Assembly: GCA_002471825.1 (NCBI GenBank)
Contig: DKQS01000007.1
Coordinates: forward strand, 545,538-609,537
Length of the DNA stretch: 64,000 nt
Source: Flavobacteriaceae bacterium UBA7302
Lineage (GTDB): Bacteria; Bacteroidota; Bacteroidia; Flavobacteriales; Flavobacteriaceae
Direction of reading: 5' to 3'
The position numbers and the translations under genes are program-made. Each line of letters begins with the position of its first letter. Positions within the stretch are counted from its first letter, which is position 1. Below, in pieces: positions 51,600 through 60,799 of the stretch. The notes beneath the pieces are model-generated. The model was not told the origin of the DNA. It did no database searches and saw only the letters and a program-made list of their open reading frames with translations.

Positions 51600-52814
51600 A
51601 TGAGTGTTTTAGAAATGAAAGTCCCTTCTCCAGGAGAATCAATCACCGAGGTTGAAATTGCAACTTGGTTGGTTGAAGATGGAGATTATGTTGAAAAAGA
51701 TCAAGCTATTGCTGAGGTTGACTCGGACAAAGCTACCTTAGAATTACCTGCTGAAGAAAGTGGTATCATCACTTTAAAAGCTGAAGAAGGTGATGCTGTC
51801 GAAGTAGGAGCTGTAGTATGTTTGATTGATATGTCAGCAGAAAAACCGGAAGGTACATCAGCACCAAAAGCAGAGAAGGTTGAAGAGACCAAGGCTGCAC
51901 CAGCACCCGCTAAAGAAGAGACCAAAACTACCTATGCAACAGGTACTGCTTCTCCAGCGGCAAAAAAGGTGTTGGCAGAAAAAGGGATGTCGGCTTCTGA
52001 TGTTGTTGGGACGGGTAAAGATGGAAGAATCACCAAAGAAGATGCTATCAAAGCAACTCCTTCCATGGGAACACCATCCACTGGCGGTAATCGCGGAACG
52101 GAGCGCAAGAAGTTATCAATGTTGCGCAGAAAAGTTGCTCAACGATTGGTTTCTGTTAAAAACGATACAGCCACGCTAACCACCTTTAACGAGGTGAACA
52201 TGCAACCAATCTTTGACCTACGTTCACAATTTAAAGAAGACTTTAAAGCAAAACACGGAGTGAGTTTAGGATTCATGTCTTTCTTTACGAAAGCTGTTGT
52301 AAGAGCTTTACAATTGTATCCAGATGTAAATTCAATGATCGACGGAGACTTCAAGGTTTCTTATGATTTTCAAGATATTTCCATTGCCGTATCTGGCCCT
52401 AAGGGATTAATGGTACCGGTAATTCGAAACGCTGAGAACTTGAGCTTTCGAGGTGTTGAAGCCGAAGTAAAACGATTGGCTTTAAGAGCAAGAGATGGTC
52501 AAATTACCATTGATGAAATGACAGGCGGAACCTTTACCATTACCAATGGTGGAGTTTTTGGATCTATGTTATCGACACCAATTATCAATCCACCACAAAG
52601 TGCCATTTTGGGGATGCACAATATTGTGAATAGACCAGTGGCTGAAAATGGAGAGGTGGTTATTCGTCCGATTATGTATGTGGCCTTGTCTTATGATCAC
52701 AGGATTATTGATGGACGCGAATCTGTTGGATTCTTGGTAGCCGTGAAAGAGGCACTTGAAAATCCAGTAGAATTATTGATGGATAACAATCCATTAAAAG
52801 CACTCGAAATGTAA
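51600..52814 (+). CDS. sucB: Dihydrolipoyl succinyltransferase E2 of 2-oxoglutarate dehydrogenase
   Basis: 404 residues. Lipoyl domain at 1-75 with K44 in VDSDKATLEL, Ala/Pro/Lys linker, peripheral-subunit-binding domain near 117-155 (ASPAAKKVLAEKGMSASDVVGTGKDGRITKEDA), and catalytic domain with YDHRIIDGRE (HxxxDG). Succinyl transfer to CoA. Follows sucA; terminator at 52840-52867. Confidence 0.97.
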   Translation: MSVLEMKVPSPGESITEVEIATWLVEDGDYVEKDQAIAEVDSDKATLELPAEESGIITLKAEEGDAVEVGAVVCLIDMSAEKPEGTSAPKAEKVEETKAAPAPAKEETKTTYATGTASPAAKKVLAEKGMSASDVVGTGKDGRITKEDAIKATPSMGTPSTGGNRGTERKKLSMLRRKVAQRLVSVKNDTATLTTFNEVNMQPIFDLRSQFKEDFKAKHGVSLGFMSFFTKAVVRALQLYPDVNSMIDGDFKVSYDFQDISIAVSGPKGLMVPVIRNAENLSFRGVEAEVKRLALRARDGQITIDEMTGGTFTITNGGVFGSMLSTPIINPPQSAILGMHNIVNRPVAENGEVVIRPIMYVALSYDHRIIDGRESVGFLVAVKEALENPVELLMDNNPLKALEM

Positions 52815-52839
52815 ATAAGTATTGATGTTTTATATATAG

Positions 52840-52867
52840 AAATCCTAAGTTATTGCTTAGGATTTTT
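52840..52867 (+). terminator. Rho-independent terminator after sucB
   Basis: 10-bp stem (52840-52849 with 52856-52865), 6-nt loop, T-tract. Confidence 0.85.
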
Positions 52868-52900
52868 TAATTTTAAGAACTTAGAATTTTAAAATTCAAT

Positions 52901-53416
52901 ATGGCTACGAACAATTTAAAATCTTTAGAGACATTTACCCTTTCAAGCAATGATTTGGGTGGGCAATTTGATAACAGTCAACAATTTGACGGATTTGGTT
53001 GTGATGGGAACAACATTTCACCACAACTTTCTTGGGCCAATGCACCCGAAGGAACCAAGAGTTTTGCCATTACCATGTACGATCCTGACGCCCCAACCGG
53101 AAGTGGTTGGTGGCATTGGTTGGTTTTTAATATTCCTGCAAATATTAATGAATTAGCAACTGGTGCTGGTAACACTGCAAGCGGATTGGCTCCTTCAGTA
53201 TGCGTTCAAAGCATTAATGATTATGGAATGAAAGGCTATGGAGGACCTTGTCCGCCAGCAGGTCACGGCTTGCATCAATACATCATTACAGTGCATGCCT
53301 TAAGCGTAGAAAAATTAGATCTTGATGACAATACCAATGCTGCTGTTGTAGGATTCAATATTTGGGCAAATACGCTGGGCAAGGCAAGTATCATTAGTTA
53401 TTTCAAAAAGGAGTAG
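52901..53416 (+). CDS. YbhB/YbcL-type PEBP (Raf kinase inhibitor-like) protein
   Basis: 171 residues. Phosphatidylethanolamine-binding-protein fold motifs: SPQLSWANAPEGTKSFAITMYDPDAPTGSGWWHW and GYGGPCPPAGHGLHQYIITVHAL. Cytosolic (no signal). Ligand and role unknown in bacteria. The helicase gene starts 20 nt after it, so co-transcription is possible. Confidence 0.93.
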   Translation: MATNNLKSLETFTLSSNDLGGQFDNSQQFDGFGCDGNNISPQLSWANAPEGTKSFAITMYDPDAPTGSGWWHWLVFNIPANINELATGAGNTASGLAPSVCVQSINDYGMKGYGGPCPPAGHGLHQYIITVHALSVEKLDLDDNTNAAVVGFNIWANTLGKASIISYFKKE

Positions 53417-53435
53417 TCCATCCATCGGAAGTAGT

Positions 53436-55841
53436 ATGTCAGAGAATCCTGAGTTAGATTTAGCACTCCAGTTTATTGAAAGAACGGATAGAAATATTTT
53501 CATTACTGGGAAAGCTGGAACGGGAAAGACAACACTGCTTCATAAGGTCAAAAATGAATCCTTCAAAAGAATTGTTGTGGTGGCTCCAACCGGAGTTGCT
53601 GCCATCAATGCCAAAGGCGTCACCATTCATTCCTTCTTCCAATTGCCGTTTGGTCCTTTGTTGCCAAATGGCATGAATAGCACATTCAATCAGCAACGAA
53701 AATTTGCTCGTGCTAAAATTGATATCATCAAATCGTTGGACCTATTAATCATCGATGAAATCAGTATGGTTCGTGCCGATTTGTTAGATGGTATTGATCA
53801 GGTGTTGCGTCGGTATAAGAATCCCAATAAAGTGTTTGGCGGTGTTCAATTGATGTGTTTCGGAGATTTACAACAGTTGGCACCCGTGGTGAAACCCAAC
53901 GAATGGAGCATGCTGAATCAGTTTTACGAAACACCTTATTTTTTCAGTAGCAAGGCCTATGCTCAGGCCGAATTTGTTCCTATTGAGTTGAAAAAGATAT
54001 ATCGACAAGAGAATGAGGAATTCATTAAAATCCTGAATGAAATTCGTGAGAATAATTTATCGGTCGAATCTCTCAATACCCTGAACTCCTTGTATAATCC
54101 AGGGTTTAAACCTGATAAAAATGATGGGTATATCACCTTAACAACCCATAATAAGCGAGCGAATGCTATCAATAAAAGTGAATTGGATGCCCTCGTTGAA
54201 AAGGAACGAATTTTCAAAGCAGAGGTTTCCGGATCCTTTAATGAAAGTGCTTTTCCTAATGATGAAGAACTCGTTTTAAAAGTCGGAGCACAGGTGATGT
54301 TTATCAAAAACGATTCTTCACCCGAGAAGCGCTACTACAACGGAAAAATTGGAACTGTTACTAATATTTCCAAAGAAGATGTAACAGTAGCATGTAGCGA
54401 TGATGGAAGCGAGATTACAACCGAATATGAAACTTGGGATAATGTTCAGTATAACATCGATGACGACACTCAAGAAATTAAGGAGAACATTACGGGGGTA
54501 TTTAAGCAAATTCCGTTGCGATTGGCATGGGCCATTACCATTCACAAAAGTCAGGGTTTAACCTTTGAAAAGGCGATCATAGATGCAGAAGCTTCTTTTG
54601 CCCATGGACAAACCTATGTAGCTTTGAGTCGGTGTACTTCGCTAGACGGATTGGTTCTAAAAACAAAAATAAAGTCCCATTCCATCATTAATGATGCAAC
54701 TGTTCTCACCTTTAATGAAGAAGTAGCAGAGAAACATCCCGATGATGATGAATTGAATAATTCCGAAAGACAGTTCCAACTGAATTTGATGGCTGAATTA
54801 TTTGATTTTCAAGCATTTTTGAAACCCATACAACGGCTTTTAAGCATCTACCAATCGAATAAGAATAGTATAAAAGGAGAGGTTTTAGAAAATCTAGAAA
54901 CCATAAAGGAACAAGGAGTGATTCCTTTGATGAAAGTATCGAGTCAGTTTAAAAACCAGTTACTGAAGCTATCTCAACATCAAGAATTGCCCGAAGAAAA
55001 TCAACTGATTCAAGATCGATTTAAAAAAGGTGTCGATTATTTCTTGAGCCAAACCATTGCAAATATTGTTCAGCCTTTTTCCAAAATTTCCTTTACTTCC
55101 GATAACAAACAGGTAAAAAAAGACTTTGAGAAGCAATACGCTAGTCTGCATCAAATTATTAGTGAAAAAGTACACCTACTAAAGAATTCTGATAATGATT
55201 TTAGGGTTCATGATTTCTTAAAGGCTCGTGCTGAGGCTGCGCTTCAAAATACCGAAAGAAAGAAGCCGAAGAAATTAAGTTCCAAGAGCGATCCAATTTT
55301 GGCTTTGAAACTTCGCGAACTACGAAGTGATATTGCCGAAGCTTTACACATTCCACCCTTTCAAGTTTTTACTCAAGAAACACTGTACAACATCTGCAAC
55401 GAGCTACCAAGATCGAGTAAAGCATTGCTGAAGGTAAAAGGAATGGGGAAGGTGCGAGTGGAAAAGTATGGAGATGAAATTCTAGAGGTCATTGAAGCCT
55501 ATTGCAAAGAAAACGGAATCGATGAGTTTAACGAGCAAAAGAAAGAGTTCAAAAAACCAACCAAACAAATTAGTTTGGAGCTTTTCAAACAAGGATTGTC
55601 TGTGGATGAAATTGCAAAGGAACGGAAACTGAAAAAAGCAACCATAGAGAGTCATTTGGCGAGTTACATACCGTCGGGCGACGTCGATATTTTAGAACTA
55701 ATTCCCTTGAAGCGTTATAAAAAATTGATGAAACAAATCGAGTCCATTGAGTTTAAGAATTTGACAGAACTCAAAGAAAAGGTCGACAAAGATTTTACTT
55801 ACATGGAGCTTCGAATGGTCATGCTTTCTATGGAAAACTAA
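53436..55841 (+). CDS. Pif1-like helicase with HRDC and HTH_40 domains
   Basis: 801 residues. Pif1/RecD-type SF1B helicase core: Walker A ITGKAGTGKTTLL near 25, APTGVAAINAKGVTIHSFF, Walker B LLIIDEISMVRADLLD near 105, and the C-terminal Walker-type LAWAITIHKSQGLTFEKA near 365. After about 420 it changes to a coiled linker, an HRDC domain (about 610-695, LRELRSDIAEALHIPPFQVF), and a RecQ-like HTH_40 (about 705-800, LFKQGLSVDEIAKERKLKKATIESHL). Probably acts on branched or structured DNA; the Pif1 core joined to RecQ-type accessory domains is characteristic of Bacteroidota. Confidence 0.9.
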   Translation: MSENPELDLALQFIERTDRNIFITGKAGTGKTTLLHKVKNESFKRIVVVAPTGVAAINAKGVTIHSFFQLPFGPLLPNGMNSTFNQQRKFARAKIDIIKSLDLLIIDEISMVRADLLDGIDQVLRRYKNPNKVFGGVQLMCFGDLQQLAPVVKPNEWSMLNQFYETPYFFSSKAYAQAEFVPIELKKIYRQENEEFIKILNEIRENNLSVESLNTLNSLYNPGFKPDKNDGYITLTTHNKRANAINKSELDALVEKERIFKAEVSGSFNESAFPNDEELVLKVGAQVMFIKNDSSPEKRYYNGKIGTVTNISKEDVTVACSDDGSEITTEYETWDNVQYNIDDDTQEIKENITGVFKQIPLRLAWAITIHKSQGLTFEKAIIDAEASFAHGQTYVALSRCTSLDGLVLKTKIKSHSIINDATVLTFNEEVAEKHPDDDELNNSERQFQLNLMAELFDFQAFLKPIQRLLSIYQSNKNSIKGEVLENLETIKEQGVIPLMKVSSQFKNQLLKLSQHQELPEENQLIQDRFKKGVDYFLSQTIANIVQPFSKISFTSDNKQVKKDFEKQYASLHQIISEKVHLLKNSDNDFRVHDFLKARAEAALQNTERKKPKKLSSKSDPILALKLRELRSDIAEALHIPPFQVFTQETLYNICNELPRSSKALLKVKGMGKVRVEKYGDEILEVIEAYCKENGIDEFNEQKKEFKKPTKQISLELFKQGLSVDEIAKERKLKKATIESHLASYIPSGDVDILELIPLKRYKKLMKQIESIEFKNLTELKEKVDKDFTYMELRMVMLSMEN

Positions 55842-55882
55842 AAATCTGTAACTTTATTGGGATCAATCTAAAACCAAAACCA

Positions 55883-56254
55883 ATGAAATTAGGGGCTTTC
55901 TCCATCAGCTTGGCTGTCAAAGACATCCATGCTTCCAAAGATTTTTATGAGAAACTTGGATTTTCTCAATATGCAGGCGATATCGAACGCAATTATCTGA
56001 TCATGAAAAACGGCAACGCCATTGTAGGGCTATTCCAGGGAATGTTTGAACAAAACATTCTAACCTTTAATCCTGGTTGGGATGAAAACGCAAATCCGGT
56101 AGCTGATTTCGACGATGTACGAGACATTCAGAAACATTTAAAGGCAAACGGAGTGGCACTTCAAACCGAAGCAGATGAATCTACCACAGGTCCTGCCAGT
56201 TTTGTGGTTATGGATCCAGACGGAAATCCAGTTTTAATTGATCAACATGTTTGA
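55883..56254 (+). CDS. VOC superfamily protein (glyoxalase fold)
   Basis: 123 residues with two beta-alpha-beta-beta-beta modules: ISLAVKDIHASKDFYEKLGFSQ and FVVMDPDGNPVLIDQ. Cytosolic. VOC members include glyoxalase I, dioxygenases and antibiotic-binding proteins; the substrate cannot be named. It lies between the helicase and convergent recJ. Confidence 0.88.
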   Translation: MKLGAFSISLAVKDIHASKDFYEKLGFSQYAGDIERNYLIMKNGNAIVGLFQGMFEQNILTFNPGWDENANPVADFDDVRDIQKHLKANGVALQTEADESTTGPASFVVMDPDGNPVLIDQHV

Positions 56255-56255
56255 T

Positions 56256-57941
56256 TTATTGAATGTCTTTTAAGACAAGCTGTAAGGATTTATATCCATT
56301 CCATTCGTTTTCATCCAAACTGTATACAACATCAAAGTCGTTTTTTATCAGAGGTTCTTTCTCTCCGAGTCCAAATCCGATGGCATTGATGGTTTGTGTG
56401 TTTTCACCTTGAAACAAACTCAGTTTTAAGTGTTTCTTGTCGGAACCAACTCGTTTTCCGTAGCCATTGTCTCTAACATTGGATGATTTAAAGACGGGCT
56501 TCATATTTTGTGGTCCAAAAGGAGCTAGCTGTTTTAGAATTTTAAAAAACTTAGGACTGATTTCTGAGAACTCCAATTCGGTATCAACCAGTATTTCTGG
56601 TTCTAGAAGCTTCTTATCGATGGTTTCTGAAACAACTTTTTCAAATCGCTCTTTGAACTTTTCATAGTTCTCGGACTTCATCGTCAAACCCGCTGCATAT
56701 TTATGTCCCCCAAATTGAATCAATAGGTCTTCGCAGGCATGTAAGGCATTGTATACGTCAAATCCTTTTACGGAGCGCGCAGAGGCGGCTAATTTATCCC
56801 CACTTTTCGTGAAAACTAAGGTGGGTCTATAGTAGGTTTCTGTTAATCTGGAGGCCACGATACCAATAACCCCTTTGTGCCAAATATCTTTGTAAACAAC
56901 TGTAGTACAGTTATTTTCTTCTTTTTTTGATTTTATTTGTTCTAAGGCTTCTTCGGTAATTTTAGCGTCCAGTTCGCGCCTATTTTTATTGTAAGATTCG
57001 ATTTCCTCGGCATAGGAAATTGCCTTGTCCAAATCGTTCTCGATTAGGAGTTCAACTGCGGCATTTCCGTGTTTGATACGTCCGGCTGCATTGATCCGAG
57101 GGGCAATGGTAAAAACCACATCGGTTATGGTTAGAACTCTTTTTTTGGTTTGTAATAACAAGGCCTTGATTCCTGTTCGTGGACTTTTATTAATCACTTG
57201 AATTCCGAAATAGGAAAGAATGCGATTTTCTCCAACAATAGGAACAATATCAGCTGCAATGGCGGTGGCCACCAAATCAAGGTAAGAAGTCAAACTTTCA
57301 ATTGTTTCCCCTTGTTTGGAAGCTAACGCTTGAATCAATTTAAATCCGACTCCACAACCACACAATTCCTTAAAAGGATAGGTGCAATCACTTCGTTTTG
57401 GATTCAGAATGGCAATGGCATCTGGAATTTCATCGCCAGGTTTGTGATGGTCACAAATGATAAAATCGATGTGTTTTTCTTTGGCGTAAGCGACTTGCTC
57501 GATTGCTTTGATGCCGCAATCCAAGGCAATGATTAATGAAAATCCATTGTCTTCGGCAAAATCAATTCCTTGTAAAGAAACTCCATATCCTTCATCATAT
57601 CGATCAGGAATATAGGTCGAAATGTTGGATGTTAAGGTTCTCAAATAGGAATAAAGCAGTGAAACCGCCGTTGTACCATCTACATCATAATCCCCATAAA
57701 TGAGGATTTGTTCCTCGTTCTGAAGGGCTTTTTCTATGCGATGCACAGCCACATCCATATCCTTCATTAAAAAAGGATCATGAAGGTCTTTTAAATTCGG
57801 ACGAAAGAACTTCTTTGCCTCTTCAAAAGTTTCAATGTTCCGCTGGCACAATAAAGTGGCTAACTTTTTATCAATTTGAAGGGCATTGGCTAATTGGTTT
57901 ACTTTTTCTTTTTCAGGTTCTGGTCTAAATTTCCAGCGCAT
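56256..57941 (-). CDS. recJ: Single-stranded-DNA-specific exonuclease RecJ
   Basis: 561 residues. DHH-family motifs: IYGDYDVDGTTAVSLLY near residue 78, IICDHHKPG near 159, and PRINAAGRIKHG near 287, then DHHA1 domain (VASRLTETYYRPTLVF, GGHKYAAG) and an OB domain. 5'-3' ssDNA exonuclease in recombination and mismatch repair. Adjacent on the minus strand to the OsmC gene (10-nt gap). Confidence 0.96.
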   Translation of the reverse strand: MRWKFRPEPEKEKVNQLANALQIDKKLATLLCQRNIETFEEAKKFFRPNLKDLHDPFLMKDMDVAVHRIEKALQNEEQILIYGDYDVDGTTAVSLLYSYLRTLTSNISTYIPDRYDEGYGVSLQGIDFAEDNGFSLIIALDCGIKAIEQVAYAKEKHIDFIICDHHKPGDEIPDAIAILNPKRSDCTYPFKELCGCGVGFKLIQALASKQGETIESLTSYLDLVATAIAADIVPIVGENRILSYFGIQVINKSPRTGIKALLLQTKKRVLTITDVVFTIAPRINAAGRIKHGNAAVELLIENDLDKAISYAEEIESYNKNRRELDAKITEEALEQIKSKKEENNCTTVVYKDIWHKGVIGIVASRLTETYYRPTLVFTKSGDKLAASARSVKGFDVYNALHACEDLLIQFGGHKYAAGLTMKSENYEKFKERFEKVVSETIDKKLLEPEILVDTELEFSEISPKFFKILKQLAPFGPQNMKPVFKSSNVRDNGYGKRVGSDKKHLKLSLFQGENTQTINAIGFGLGEKEPLIKNDFDVVYSLDENEWNGYKSLQLVLKDIQ

Positions 57942-57951
57942 ATTTTTTTGT

Positions 57952-58377
57952 TTAAAGTTCGTGATAGTGAATTGCTATGCTCACATCAGCAAACCTTCTG
58001 AACATTTCCATAACGCCACAATATCGTTCAATGGATAAATTCACGGCCTTTTCAATTTTGGCTTTTTGCAGATTTGCATCGCTAAAATGATAATCCACTT
58101 GAACTTTATGATAAAATTTAGGGTGTTCCTCTGTTAGTTCACCAGTCACCTCAATCTTAAAATCTTTCACTTCAGCACGCATCTTTTTTAATAAAGAAAC
58201 CACATCCAAACCGGAACAACCTGCCAATGACGAAAGCATTAAGGCCTTTGGAGCAAATCCGACGGTATCTCCATTATCCTGTGAAGCATCAAAAATTGTA
58301 AGTTTATGATTGCTAGGATTATCAGTAGTGAAATGGGTATCTTTTATCCAAGTGGTGGTGACCAAATTTGAAGCCAT
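57952..58377 (-). CDS. OsmC family protein
   Basis: 141 residues. The redox-active Cys pair of the OsmC/Ohr fold is present: C in LAGCSGLDVVSLLKKM and C in IERYCGVMEMFRRFADV. Usually reduces organic hydroperoxides. First gene before recJ on the minus strand. Divergent from the lectin gene at 58469 with an inverted repeat between. Confidence 0.9.
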   Translation of the reverse strand: MASNLVTTTWIKDTHFTTDNPSNHKLTIFDASQDNGDTVGFAPKALMLSSLAGCSGLDVVSLLKKMRAEVKDFKIEVTGELTEEHPKFYHKVQVDYHFSDANLQKAKIEKAVNLSIERYCGVMEMFRRFADVSIAIHYHEL

Positions 58378-58418
58378 ATTTAACGTTATTAGGTTTATTT
58401 TTTAGTTCATAAGTAGTA

Positions 58419-58444
58419 AATTGTGCATTGAAGAAGGCACAATT
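58419..58444. repeat. 8-bp inverted repeat between OsmC and lectin genes
   Basis: AATTGTGC at 58419-58426 pairs with GCACAATT at 58437-58444, 10-nt loop. Could be an operator for either divergent gene; unproven. Confidence 0.4.
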
Positions 58445-58468
58445 CAACCATAGCAATTTCAACTATAA

Positions 58469-60619
58469 ATGTATCAAATAAAATATAATTTCAGGTTACT
58501 TTTTATCTTGATATTTTCCTTTTCAATGACTGCTCAGGACAGTGCGCCACCCGTGGTTACTGCGGAAGGAAATCAGTTGTTTTGCCCTGGAACGGCCATT
58601 CCCATTGTGACTGATTTTTCGATTACTGATTCGGATGACACCACTATTGAAGCCTTTTATATTCAAATTTCCAATGGCTTTCAATTCCCAAGAGATCGAT
58701 TGACATTGACGGGCAACCATCCAACAATCTTACCACTGTGGGATCACAATACAGGTCGACTGACTTTAGTGCCCTCGGCTAGTGGGCAACGCATTCAACT
58801 GGATGATTTGGTGGCCGCTGTAAAGGATGTGGTTTTTACCACCACAGCTACCAATATCGCTACTTTAAAAGAGTTTTCGCTGACCGTATCGGCCGCGAAT
58901 TACCTTCCTTATACTGGGAATTATTATGAATTTGTAGCTTCCCGAGGAATTACATGGAGCAACGCAAAAGAAGAGGCAGCCCGAAGAACCTATTTCGGCC
59001 GTCAAGGATATTTGGCCACTTTTACCAGTCAGATTGAGGCCGATTTTGCCGGCAAGCAAACTACAGGTGCGGGGTGGATTGGCGCCACCGATGAACAACG
59101 TGAAGGTGTTTGGAAATGGGTAACAGGTCCAGAAGCAGGAACTGTCTTTTGGAATGGAGGACCTTCTGGTTCTTCACCAAACTTTGCGTTCTGGAATCGA
59201 GGCGAGCCCAACGATTTGGACGGTGAAGATTATGCTCATATTACAGATCCTATGGTCGGAGTTCCTGGCTCTTGGAATGACCTGCCAAACTGGGGCGGAA
59301 CATCCGCTTTGTATGTTCCTAAGGGATATATTGTAGAATATGGTGTACCCGGAGATCCACCCTTGCAAATATCGGCCAGCACCAAAATATACATGCCCGA
59401 AATTGAACAAACAGCGGCGACCGTGATTTGCGAATCTGGAACCGCTACACTTTCTGCGACCCCCAGTGACGGTACTATCGAATGGTATGACTCGCCTACT
59501 GGAGGGAATTTGTTGGGAACTGATTTTTTGTTCACCACACCTACCATCACAACGACCACCACCTACTATGCAGCCATTAATTATGGGGGTTGTAATTCTT
59601 TTGAAAGAGTTGCTGTTGAGGCCGTTGTTAAGCCAAGACCAACCATTGTTTCTGGTCCCGATGTTCAATTTTGTGGAGGTCCAACTCAATTACGAGCGGT
59701 GCCGTCGGCAGGAATCATTTATTGGTATGATTCGCCAACAAGTACCACGCCCTTGACGATTGGAAGAGCCTACACAACACCAGATATTCAAGATACTACA
59801 ACTTACTATTTGGAGGTCAATGATAATGGTTGTATTTCTTCAACCAGAACACCCATAAGAGCCGTGATCAATAGAGAGATTCCTGAATTTGAGATGGAAT
59901 CAAATTTTTTGCTTTGCGATGATATCGGAAGTTTGGATATTTCGGCACAAAACCCAATGGGAAATTATCGATATGAATGGCGTAAGGGAGATCAAATTAT
60001 TGGTGATGATGTTTCCAAAATCACCATAAAAGATCCGGGTACCTACAGTGTTATCGCTTATTCACAGGCGGGTTGCCCTTCATCGGAAAAGTTTTTTGAA
60101 GTAACAGTATCTGCAAAAGCTACCATTACAAAAGACGATGTTATTATTGTCGATGATAGTAGTAACAATTCCATTCAAATAGCCAATACAAATTTGGGCA
60201 TCGGGAATTACGAATACGCCTTGGATGATCCGAATGGTATGTTCTCTTCCAACACTTCTTTTCCAAATCTTTCGGTTGGAAAACATACGCTTTATATTCG
60301 AGACAGAGATGGATGTGGTACAGCTACCTATGAATTTTCCATCTTGGGCTATCCAACCTTTTTCTCTCCCAATGGAGATTCAGTGAACGATGAATGGAAA
60401 ATTAAGGGATTTAACAAAAGTTCATATGCTTTGACAGAGATTGTCATTTTTGATCGCTTTGGGAGAATCGTTTTTAAAATGACTGATGACAAACAAAGTT
60501 GGGATGGTACTCTCGATGGTAAAAACCTTCCATCGAACACCTATTGGTACCAAGCAATTCTTACCGATGTTAATGGTTACCGAACTCAAAAAACAGGAAG
60601 CATAAGTTTGATTCGATAA
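58469..60619 (+). CDS. Secreted C-type lectin protein with T9SS type B sorting domain
   Basis: 716 residues. Signal peptide 1-22 (MTAQ end). Residues about 26-140: beta-rich N-terminal domain. About 145-300: C-type lectin-like domain with EPN (RGEPND) and WND motifs of Ca2+-dependent mannose/glucose-type binders. About 315-395 and 400-480: Ig-like CHU_C-associated domains. About 625-716: gliding-motility-associated / T9SS type B tail (FFSPNGDSVNDEWKI ... YWYQAILTDVNGYRTQKTGSISL). Predicted to be exported by the type IX secretion system and act in surface adhesion or glycan binding. Paralogue of the next gene. Confidence 0.88.
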   Translation: MYQIKYNFRLLFILIFSFSMTAQDSAPPVVTAEGNQLFCPGTAIPIVTDFSITDSDDTTIEAFYIQISNGFQFPRDRLTLTGNHPTILPLWDHNTGRLTLVPSASGQRIQLDDLVAAVKDVVFTTTATNIATLKEFSLTVSAANYLPYTGNYYEFVASRGITWSNAKEEAARRTYFGRQGYLATFTSQIEADFAGKQTTGAGWIGATDEQREGVWKWVTGPEAGTVFWNGGPSGSSPNFAFWNRGEPNDLDGEDYAHITDPMVGVPGSWNDLPNWGGTSALYVPKGYIVEYGVPGDPPLQISASTKIYMPEIEQTAATVICESGTATLSATPSDGTIEWYDSPTGGNLLGTDFLFTTPTITTTTTYYAAINYGGCNSFERVAVEAVVKPRPTIVSGPDVQFCGGPTQLRAVPSAGIIYWYDSPTSTTPLTIGRAYTTPDIQDTTTYYLEVNDNGCISSTRTPIRAVINREIPEFEMESNFLLCDDIGSLDISAQNPMGNYRYEWRKGDQIIGDDVSKITIKDPGTYSVIAYSQAGCPSSEKFFEVTVSAKATITKDDVIIVDDSSNNSIQIANTNLGIGNYEYALDDPNGMFSSNTSFPNLSVGKHTLYIRDRDGCGTATYEFSILGYPTFFSPNGDSVNDEWKIKGFNKSSYALTEIVIFDRFGRIVFKMTDDKQSWDGTLDGKNLPSNTYWYQAILTDVNGYRTQKTGSISLIR

Positions 60620-60708
60620 TTTTGATTAAAATGCTGGTTAATAATATTTTACATCAATTACCCTTATAAAAGTTCCAATAGGATTTTCTCTTGATTTCCT
60701 CTTAGAAT

Positions 60709-60736
60709 TAACGATAATTTCAGTTTTTAATCGTTA
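60709..60736. repeat. 7-bp inverted repeat between the two lectin genes
   Basis: TAACGAT at 60709-60715 pairs with ATCGTTA at 60730-60736. Weak; only a possible hairpin in the 180-bp intergenic region. Confidence 0.25.
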
Positions 60737-60799
60737 TAGATGTAGTACCTTAGACCATTCGAATAACTACAGGTATTTCAGAAGAAATTTTATCAAAGA